The notes beneath the pieces were generated by a model. The model made no database searches and had not been told where the DNA came from. It was given only the letters and a program-made list of their open reading frames with translations. This document shows positions 9,279 through 16,210 of a stretch of DNA of 56,567 nt, piece after piece. Each line of letters opens with the position of its first letter. The stretch's first letter is position 1. The position numbers and the translations under genes are program-made. Location: positions 1-56,567 of the forward strand of contig CAMZGI010000003.1 of assembly GCA_947306305.1 (NCBI GenBank), read 5' to 3'. This stretch comes from an uncultured Fibrobacter sp. (GTDB taxonomy: Bacteria > Fibrobacterota > Fibrobacteria > Fibrobacterales > Fibrobacteraceae).

Positions 9279-9329
9279 CGTCATCCTCGACCTGATCGAG
9301 GATCTATGGATTCTCGCTTTCGCGAGAAT
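9279..9329. repeat. Two-hairpin dispersed repeat related to 3639-3704
   Basis: CGTC + ATCCTCGA-cctga-TCGAGGAT, then ATTCTCGC-tttc-GCGAGAAT. Confidence 0.7.
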
Positions 9330-9343
9330 GCTGGCCCCGCAAC

Positions 9344-9387
9344 AGAGCATGAAAAAGGCCCGGCGCAATCGCGTCGGGTCTCTTTCA
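9344..9387. terminator. Long imperfect hairpin, likely (possibly bidirectional) terminator
   Basis: ATGAAAAAGGCCCGGCGC-aatc-GCGTCGGGTCTCTTTCAT; 15/18 exact pairs plus G-T wobbles; A-run on the left arm, T-rich right arm. Confidence 0.65.
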
Positions 9388-9390
9388 TAG

Positions 9391-9495
9391 GAGGGATTGA
9401 AGAAGCCTTCCTGGTGGAGTTGCGTCTCGACTGGAGAACTGTGCGGAAGCCGGAGGTAGGCTTACTACGCGTGTTGTGGCCACTAGGAAGGCTCA
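9391..9495. ncRNA. Candidate structured non-coding RNA (family unknown, strand unresolved)
   Basis: Closing stem GCCTTCCTGGTGG (9405-9417) / CCACTAGGAAGGC (9480-9492) with one G-T wobble; internal stem AAGCC-ggaggta-GGCTT; no convincing ORF. Confidence 0.45.
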
Positions 9496-9595
9496 AGTAT
9501 TAATATACCTCAAATTTTAGAATGTGGTAGCATAAACAATAAAATCTATAGTCTAGATTGGAATGATCCTATTTTAGTTTACTATTTTCTAGTTG

Positions 9596-11107
9596 ATGAA
9601 AACGAATTACTTGATTTCTGCTGCCTTTTTGGCTGTTTTGACGGCGTGTTCCATGATGCCAAGGCATGGCTCGATGGGTCGTAACTCGTCGGCTGACGAT
9701 ATTTATTCTCGCGACTATTCGGATGAACCTGTAGTTGTTAAGAGCGATTTGCCTGAACATTACAGCAAGATTGAATTCCCGGAATACAAGTACGTGGCTC
9801 CGTACCCTAAGGATTTCCGCGTTGAAATTGCGGAAGGAGTTACGGGTTACATTGTGAGCGACACGACGCTCCCGTTGGTCGATTTTACGGTTTATTTCGA
9901 AGAAAGCAATTTGCCGCAGGCTCTCAAGGATGTGGCAGCTTTTGAAATGGTGGGTTCGATGATCCGTCGCGGCTCGGGTGGCGGAATTTCTGCGCATGCT
10001 CTCGAAGATTCGTTGGAATTCGTAAGTGCTTCGATTACGACGAGCGTGGGAACGTACCTCTCGGCATTTGACATCAACTGCCTTTCTAAGGATTTTCCGT
10101 CGATGCTTGAGCTCGCCAAAAATGTGCTTACGGCTCCGGCGTTTGACAAAGACCAGCTCGAAATCATGAAGGCGAACTTTGTGACTGCTTACGAACGCCG
10201 TTTTGAAACTCCGGCGAAGGTGCTTTCTGCGCTCAAGTCCAAGGTGAACTATGTGCCGAACCCGCGTCTTTGGGATGCCAATGCAGCGGAGTACAAGGCT
10301 GTGACTGCAGCCGATGTGAAGCGTCTTGCAAAGGGCGTGTATTCTTCTAAGCGGATTGTCTTTGCTCTCTCGGGCGACATCAATAAGGATTCTGCGGTGA
10401 CGATGCTCAAGGGATTCTTCGATAGCTGGAATGTCGCGTCTGCAAAGGCCGAAAAGCCTGTGCCGGAACCGTTGTCTTTTGCCCGCAAGCCGGGTGTCTA
10501 TGTGGTCGATAAGGACATTACGCAGGCGAACATCACCATGAACCAGCCGTTCGTGAAGCGTCCGCACCCGGACTATTACCCGACTGCGGTGGCAAGTTTC
10601 ATTTTGGGCGGCGGGAGCTTTAGCTCCAGGCTCATGAACCGCGTCCGCAGCGACGAAGGTCTGGCATATAGCGTTTATAGCACGGTCGGCAACGACTACC
10701 GCGATACCGCGATGACGACGATTGCTTTGCAAACCAAGGTCGAAACGGTCGATTTTGCGATGAAACTCGTGTTCGAAGAAGTGGAAAAGCTTGCGAAGGA
10801 CGGCCCGACGGCTGAAGAGCTGGAACAGGCGAAAAAGTCCTTGGTCGAGAGCTTGCCGAGCCTTTTTGATTCCCCGTCGGCTACAGCTTCCATTTTTGCC
10901 AGAGGCGAACTGGTGGGCAAGTCGGACAACCATTACTTGGATTATGTGACGGAAATCAATGCTGTGACGGCTGAACAGGTCAAAGCGATGATAGCTAAGT
11001 ATTTTGATAAGAAGAAGATGACGATATCGATTGTCGGTCCTGTCGCCATGTTCGATGCCCTCAAGCCGTTCACCGTTATTCCTCTGGACAGTCTTGAGTT
11101 CAGATAA
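9596..11107 (+). CDS. M16 peptidase-like lipoprotein apparently lacking the HxxEH zinc motif
   Basis: Lipobox LLTACS-type N-terminus; M16 C-terminal features (GGGSFSSRLMNRVRSDEGLAYSVYS); no HxxEH or HxxxH motif. Confidence 0.8.
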   Translation: MKTNYLISAAFLAVLTACSMMPRHGSMGRNSSADDIYSRDYSDEPVVVKSDLPEHYSKIEFPEYKYVAPYPKDFRVEIAEGVTGYIVSDTTLPLVDFTVYFEESNLPQALKDVAAFEMVGSMIRRGSGGGISAHALEDSLEFVSASITTSVGTYLSAFDINCLSKDFPSMLELAKNVLTAPAFDKDQLEIMKANFVTAYERRFETPAKVLSALKSKVNYVPNPRLWDANAAEYKAVTAADVKRLAKGVYSSKRIVFALSGDINKDSAVTMLKGFFDSWNVASAKAEKPVPEPLSFARKPGVYVVDKDITQANITMNQPFVKRPHPDYYPTAVASFILGGGSFSSRLMNRVRSDEGLAYSVYSTVGNDYRDTAMTTIALQTKVETVDFAMKLVFEEVEKLAKDGPTAEELEQAKKSLVESLPSLFDSPSATASIFARGELVGKSDNHYLDYVTEINAVTAEQVKAMIAKYFDKKKMTISIVGPVAMFDALKPFTVIPLDSLEFR

Positions 11108-11128
11108 ACCTTAAACGAGGTTGGTCCT

Positions 11129-12235
11129 ATGCGATGCAAGGTTCTTCGTTTTCCGCTTTTGTGCCTGTGCCTTAGCGCCTTTGTTTTGACGTTAGGCGTC
11201 GCACCGTCTTATGCTGCGAAGAGTATTCCTTCGTCGCAGGTTTCCCGCGATAAGCTCCTTAAAAAAATGCGGGACAAGGCTGACGACTTGCGGTCGTTCT
11301 GCTCGGGCATGTACAGGTGCCTTGACATGAAGTACGAGGCTTGTACCGAAGATGACATGAAGCCTTGGCCAAAGATTGATTACGACGCTGAATTTTGCGC
11401 TCCTTACAAGGAAATTGTCAAGCGCGGTTTTTCGACGAACGTGAACTCCCCGATGATGACGGACATCTTTTTGCGTCTTGGCCGCCAGTACAGGGCGATA
11501 TATTCTAGCGAAGGCACGCTCCCGCTCGAAGTGAACGAAATCAGCTACTTGTTTGACAACATGCCGTTTACCGCAGACCTTATCAATGCGTACTTGGATT
11601 CTAAATACGAACTCCAATATAATAGCACGGATCGCAGGTATTTCTCTGGAAACAACGGAGATGGGCTTTCGGGCGACTTCTTTTGGGCTTTGTCGGATAG
11701 CGCTGGAACCAAGTTGATGCTCCGCAATATGTTCTTTGGATATGGCTATGCTCAAATTTTGAAGTGGTCTTTAAAGGGGACGGCTATCGCGTATTTGGAC
11801 ATGGACTTGATTGCCCCGAGGACTCTTAAGTATAAATTAACTGCAATCGTGTTCCCGGGAAATTCCGTGTTGAATTCCATCATGCAGTTGCGTGTGTTCA
11901 AGAGCGTGGTGAATTCTAAAATCGACGATGTCGTGGGCGATGTGAAAAAAGCGGCTAACATGTATTATGGCGGAAATAGAAAACCTATTGCCAACAATCC
12001 AAAATTGCAGACTCCAGAAAATGCCCGCCATATAGCCGAGTTCGACAAAGTGGTCGCTGGCGCTCCTTGGAAACTTGGGGATGCAGCGCGTAAGGAAAGA
12101 GCTCTGCTAGAGCTTTCGAAGCCGCCTGCACGAATCAAGAGCAATGAACCTGTGGATCATAATATTAAACTTGATTCTACTGATGCAGTTGAACCTGAAG
12201 AACCTGCGAAAAGCATATCTATAAAAAAGGATTAA
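11129..12235 (+). CDS. Hypothetical exported protein
   Basis: Signal peptide-like N-terminus (LLCLCLSAFVLTLGVAPSYAAKS); no family recognised. Confidence 0.65.
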   Translation: MRCKVLRFPLLCLCLSAFVLTLGVAPSYAAKSIPSSQVSRDKLLKKMRDKADDLRSFCSGMYRCLDMKYEACTEDDMKPWPKIDYDAEFCAPYKEIVKRGFSTNVNSPMMTDIFLRLGRQYRAIYSSEGTLPLEVNEISYLFDNMPFTADLINAYLDSKYELQYNSTDRRYFSGNNGDGLSGDFFWALSDSAGTKLMLRNMFFGYGYAQILKWSLKGTAIAYLDMDLIAPRTLKYKLTAIVFPGNSVLNSIMQLRVFKSVVNSKIDDVVGDVKKAANMYYGGNRKPIANNPKLQTPENARHIAEFDKVVAGAPWKLGDAARKERALLELSKPPARIKSNEPVDHNIKLDSTDAVEPEEPAKSISIKKD

Positions 12236-12238
12236 AGA

Positions 12239-12895
12239 ATGAGTGAATCGAAGGATTTGGAATCGTTGCTTGCTCGTGTTACGGAACGCCGTCGTGAGCT
12301 GCTTACTTCTGTAGTCAATCGCCGCACGAGGCATTTTTGCATGGTGCTCGAAGACTTGTTCGATCCGCACAACATTTCGGCAGTGATTCGCACGGCTGAA
12401 GTTTTTGGCATCCAGGATGTGCACATCATCGAAGAAGACAATGCATACAGCGTGAACAAGTCTATTCTCAAGGGCTCTTACAAGTGGATGAGCCTTTATC
12501 TGTACAAGAAGCGCATGCTCTGCATGGAAAAGCTCCGCGAGAAGGGCTACAAGATTGCAGTTGCAAGCACGAACACCACGAACTCTGTGCTCGACCTTGA
12601 TTTGAGCCAGCCGATGGCGTTTTACTTGGGGAGCGAATTCCACGGGAACCATCCTGACACGCTTGCCCATGCCGATTACGAGTTCAAGTTGCCGCAGTAT
12701 GGCATTACCGAATCTATGAACGTCTCTGTTGCCGGTGGCGTGCTGATGACTTACCTCGACGTGTTCATGCAGAAGGAAGGACGCGAAAAGTTTGCTCTGC
12801 CGCAGGCTGAACGCGACGCGTTGTTGCTCGACTGGCTCGACCGCCATGTGAACGGGATTGAGACGAACAGCCCCATTGTGAGGGTAGGGGAGTAG
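12239..12895 (+). CDS. TrmH/SpoU-family RNA 2'-O-methyltransferase
   Basis: LEDLFDPHNISAVIRTAEVFGI, MAFYLGSEFHG and MNVSVAGGVLMTYL SPOUT motifs. Confidence 0.85.
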   Translation: MSESKDLESLLARVTERRRELLTSVVNRRTRHFCMVLEDLFDPHNISAVIRTAEVFGIQDVHIIEEDNAYSVNKSILKGSYKWMSLYLYKKRMLCMEKLREKGYKIAVASTNTTNSVLDLDLSQPMAFYLGSEFHGNHPDTLAHADYEFKLPQYGITESMNVSVAGGVLMTYLDVFMQKEGREKFALPQAERDALLLDWLDRHVNGIETNSPIVRVGE

Positions 12896-12899
12896 CTTA

Positions 12900-13154
12900 G
12901 TTACTAGATTCTAGTTACTAGTTACTAGAGATTCTTGATAAAAAAATCTAGTAACTAGTAACTTAAAACTCTAAACTGTGCCGAAGGCATCTCAGTAACT
13001 AGTAACTTAAAACTCGAAACTGTTGCGAAGCAACCTCGGTAATTAGTAACTCCAAACTCAGAACTGCGACGTAGTCGCCCTAGTAACTAGTAACTCAGAA
13101 CTTAAAACTGCCGCAAAGCGGCCCTAACTAGTAACTAGTAACTTGGAACTAAAG
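12900..13154. repeat. Heptad (TNNNAAC) array with triloop hairpins, site B (most complete)
   Basis: 17-bp perfect inverted repeat AGTTACTAGTTACTAGA (12913-12929) / TCTAGTAACTAGTAACT (12947-12963), then four heptad blocks ending in hairpins at 12979-12989, 13022-13034, 13066-13078 and 13110-13122. Confidence 0.9.
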
Positions 13155-13179
13155 CAAAATATGCTAGATTAGAATTGAA

Positions 13180-14100
13180 ATGAAAAAGAATACTGCTCTA
13201 TATTTTTCTGTAGGACTTGTCGTTCTTTTAGCCATTGTCATTTTGATATTTGGCATGTTCTTTCTGAACGAGAAGGATCTGCGTGAAACATTCGACGTGT
13301 ATCATTTGCGGTTCACGCAAGTGAGTACGCTTGTCTTGGACGACCCGGTCAAAATCAATGGCGTGAAGCTTGGCCGCGTGGAGTCCATTGAGCTTTCTGG
13401 TCATCGCGTTGTCGTCACGATCAGGCTCAAGTCCAATGTGAAAATCCCGAAGGATTCCGAAATTCGCGTGCAGAATATCGGAATCATGGGCGAACGCCAG
13501 ATTGGCATGATTCTCGGCGACTCCGAAGAATACTTTGTGCCGGGCGACACCATTACGGGCCAGTTTGACGCGGGCATTGCCGAAGCTCTTGGGCTTGCAG
13601 GCGAAGTTTGCGACTCGACGAAGGTTTTGCTTGAGGCGGTGAAGGTCGCTTTGAACGGGACTATTGCAAACCCAGAATTCCAGGATCGTTTCAGGACGCT
13701 TTTGATTAAGGCCGAAGGTCTTGAAGACCGCTTGACGTCGTTGGTGACGACGACAGACCCGCAGCTCAAGAAGAGCCTTGCGAATTTGAATAAGGTGACG
13801 GTCAAGGTGAACGAACTGGTTGATGGGGTCAAGGGACCGATTGACGGTTTGTTTGCGGGGACGGACAAGGTCATGGGGAACGCGAACCAGCTTATCTCTG
13901 AGCTGGAAGACGTGACCAAGCATTTGGATGGGCTGATAGCCAAGGTAGAGGGCAAGATCGAATCGAAAGACAATACGGTTGGTATCTTGCTTAACGATAG
14001 ACAGCTGCATGACGATTTAGTGAAGACAGTTCGTTCTGCCGACAGCCTGTTCAAGATCATCCTGCAAGATGGCCTTGATATTAATGTGGATTTTTTCTGA
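13180..14100 (+). CDS. MCE/MlaD family protein
   Basis: Single N-terminal TM then FTQVSTLVLDDPVKINGVKLGRVESIEL...IRVQNIGIMGERQI (MCE domain). Confidence 0.85.
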   Translation: MKKNTALYFSVGLVVLLAIVILIFGMFFLNEKDLRETFDVYHLRFTQVSTLVLDDPVKINGVKLGRVESIELSGHRVVVTIRLKSNVKIPKDSEIRVQNIGIMGERQIGMILGDSEEYFVPGDTITGQFDAGIAEALGLAGEVCDSTKVLLEAVKVALNGTIANPEFQDRFRTLLIKAEGLEDRLTSLVTTTDPQLKKSLANLNKVTVKVNELVDGVKGPIDGLFAGTDKVMGNANQLISELEDVTKHLDGLIAKVEGKIESKDNTVGILLNDRQLHDDLVKTVRSADSLFKIILQDGLDINVDFF

Positions 14101-14108
14101 GGACGTTA

Positions 14109-14381
14109 ATGATTACGAAAAACTTTACTGTTTCCAACAAATTGGGTATTCACGCTCGCCCAGCTGGCATGATAGTCGATATCACCGGCCAAGCAAGGAG
14201 CGATGTTTCCATTTTGTTTGATGGTTCCAAGGCCAATGCGAAGAGCATCCTGAATGTGATGATGCTTGCTATCCCAGCGGGTTCCGAAGTCAAATTCGAA
14301 ATCGATGGCGAGGATGAGGAGTTAGTCGTCCAGCAGTTGGAAAAGCTTTTTGATGACCACTTCAACGAAGAACCCTGCTAA
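14109..14381 (+). CDS. ptsH: Phosphocarrier protein HPr
   Basis: GIHARPAG (active-site His) and KSILNVMML. Confidence 0.9.
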   Translation: MITKNFTVSNKLGIHARPAGMIVDITGQARSDVSILFDGSKANAKSILNVMMLAIPAGSEVKFEIDGEDEELVVQQLEKLFDDHFNEEPC

Positions 14382-16191
14382 GTTCGTGGCAAAAAATACC
14401 GACGGTGCGAGTCGTAAATCTCCAAGGACAGAACTCGTCGGTGTGCCATCGTCTCCTGGCTTTGCCATGGGGACGGTGTTTCCTATAGCCAACAGGGAGT
14501 TCTCCGTCGTCGAAGAAACGCTTCCCGAGAGCCGCATCGCGGCTGAAGAACAGTTGTTCTTAAAAGCGGTTTCTAAGACGGCAAAAGAAATTGCTCAGAT
14601 AAAAGAAATTTCGGAAAGTCGGGCTGGCGTAAAGGACAGCTTGATTTTTGCGACCCACTTGATGATTTTGCAAGATCCGGGACTGGTGAACGGAGTTCTG
14701 GACAAAATCAAGAAAAAGCACAAGAACGCGAAGTGGGCGGTGCATGTAGTCTTTGGCTCGTACATCGACAAGTTCGAAAAAATTAATTCCCCGGCCATGC
14801 GGGACAAAGCGGCGGACTTGCGCGACTTGTATAACCGCTTGATGGCTGCGATGGACGACTCCGGACCTGTATTGGAGGACGTGGCTGACGAAGACGGCAT
14901 TGTCCTTGTGGCTCATGAGTTTGTTCCAAGCTTCTTGATGTCCTTGAAGCCTGGACAGGTGAACGCCATCGTGATGGATACGGGTGGACGAACGAGCCAT
15001 GTGGCGATCTTGGCGAGGTCGTTGCAAATCCCGGCGGTGGGCGGTCTTCGCAACGTGGCGGCGCTTGTTAAAAGCGGCGACACGATTATCGTCGATGGCT
15101 CTGATGGCAAGGTTATCATCAATCCGAACGAAGATGATATCCGCAAGTTCCATGAACGTCAAGAAACGTTTGAACGCCAGCGCCGTGAACTTTTCACGAT
15201 GCGACAGCTGGAGCCGATGACGCGCGACGGCAAGTACATTGTGCTGCACGCGAACATCGAAATGCCGACCGAAGCAGACAAAGTCAAAGACTTTGGCGCG
15301 ACGGGTATTGGTCTTTACCGTTCGGAATTTTTGTTCTTTAAAAAAGATGTTCCGACGCAGGCGGAACAGCAAAACGCTTACAGGCATATTCTTGAAACGA
15401 TGGCTCCGTGCCCGGTCGTGATACGCACGCTCGATGCGGGCGGCGACAAGCTGGTGAGCGGAATTTCGGCGGTGAACGAATCGAACCCGTTTATGGGTTG
15501 GCGCTCTATCCGCGTGTGCCTAGACCGCGAAGATATTTTTATAACGCAGCTCCGCGCTCTTTTGCTTGCAAATACTAAAGGCAATTTGCGAATCCTTTTG
15601 CCGATGATTTCTTGCATGAGCGAACTTAGACGCGCGAAGGTTTGCATCGAGAAAGCCCGCAAGGAACTTGAAGAAGAAGGCTTTAAGCCCGCTGTAGTCA
15701 AGGTGGGCGTGATGATTGAAGTGCCCGCTGCCGTGATGATTGTGGATAAACTTGCTAAGGAAGCGGATTTCTTTAGCTTGGGCACGAATGACTTGATTCA
15801 GTTTACGCTTGCTGTCGATAGAACAAACGAACTCATTACGGACATGTTCAAGCCGCACCATCCGTCAGTGCTCAGCATGATTTACCAGACTGTGACGGCT
15901 GCGCACCGCGAGGGAATCCCGGTTGCAGTTTGCGGCGAAATGTGTACTGACCCGATGAGCGTATTGTTGCTGGTGGGCCTTGGCGTCGATGAGCTTTCCA
16001 TGACTCCGTGGAGCGTCATGACGACAAAGAAGATTATCCGTTCGATTAACTTTGAAGATGTTCGCGATACTGCTTTGACTGTCCTTCAAATGGATGATGC
16101 CGAGGATGTGAACGCATTTTTGCATAAAAAATATGCGCAAACGATTACAGAACTTGGTATATCTAGTTTTGTGGGACAAGTTGAAAAATAA
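14353..16191 (+). CDS. ptsI: PTS enzyme I (phosphoenolpyruvate-protein phosphotransferase)
   Basis: TGGRTSHVAILARSL active-site His; GIGLYRSEFLF; SLGTNDLIQFTLAVDR; VAVCGEMCTDP. Confidence 0.93.
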   Translation: MTTSTKNPAKFVAKNTDGASRKSPRTELVGVPSSPGFAMGTVFPIANREFSVVEETLPESRIAAEEQLFLKAVSKTAKEIAQIKEISESRAGVKDSLIFATHLMILQDPGLVNGVLDKIKKKHKNAKWAVHVVFGSYIDKFEKINSPAMRDKAADLRDLYNRLMAAMDDSGPVLEDVADEDGIVLVAHEFVPSFLMSLKPGQVNAIVMDTGGRTSHVAILARSLQIPAVGGLRNVAALVKSGDTIIVDGSDGKVIINPNEDDIRKFHERQETFERQRRELFTMRQLEPMTRDGKYIVLHANIEMPTEADKVKDFGATGIGLYRSEFLFFKKDVPTQAEQQNAYRHILETMAPCPVVIRTLDAGGDKLVSGISAVNESNPFMGWRSIRVCLDREDIFITQLRALLLANTKGNLRILLPMISCMSELRRAKVCIEKARKELEEEGFKPAVVKVGVMIEVPAAVMIVDKLAKEADFFSLGTNDLIQFTLAVDRTNELITDMFKPHHPSVLSMIYQTVTAAHREGIPVAVCGEMCTDPMSVLLLVGLGVDELSMTPWSVMTTKKIIRSINFEDVRDTALTVLQMDDAEDVNAFLHKKYAQTITELGISSFVGQVEK

Positions 16192-16210
16192 AACGGTTGG
16201 TGGATTGTAG

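Noticed and set aside
9391-9495. 4.5S SRP RNA, 6S RNA, RNase P or tmRNA
   Set aside because: Conserved cores of these RNAs (e.g. SRP GGAAGNAGCAGCC) are absent on either strand, so left as an unassigned structured RNA candidate.
9569-10933. 454-aa minus-strand ORF
   Set aside because: Fully antisense to the M16-like lipoprotein gene; Arg/His-rich composition typical of a shadow ORF; no recognisable domain.
12900-13154. CRISPR array
   Set aside because: Repeat unit is 7 nt and degenerate with palindromic hairpins; no 21-47 nt direct repeats with unique spacers and no cas genes.
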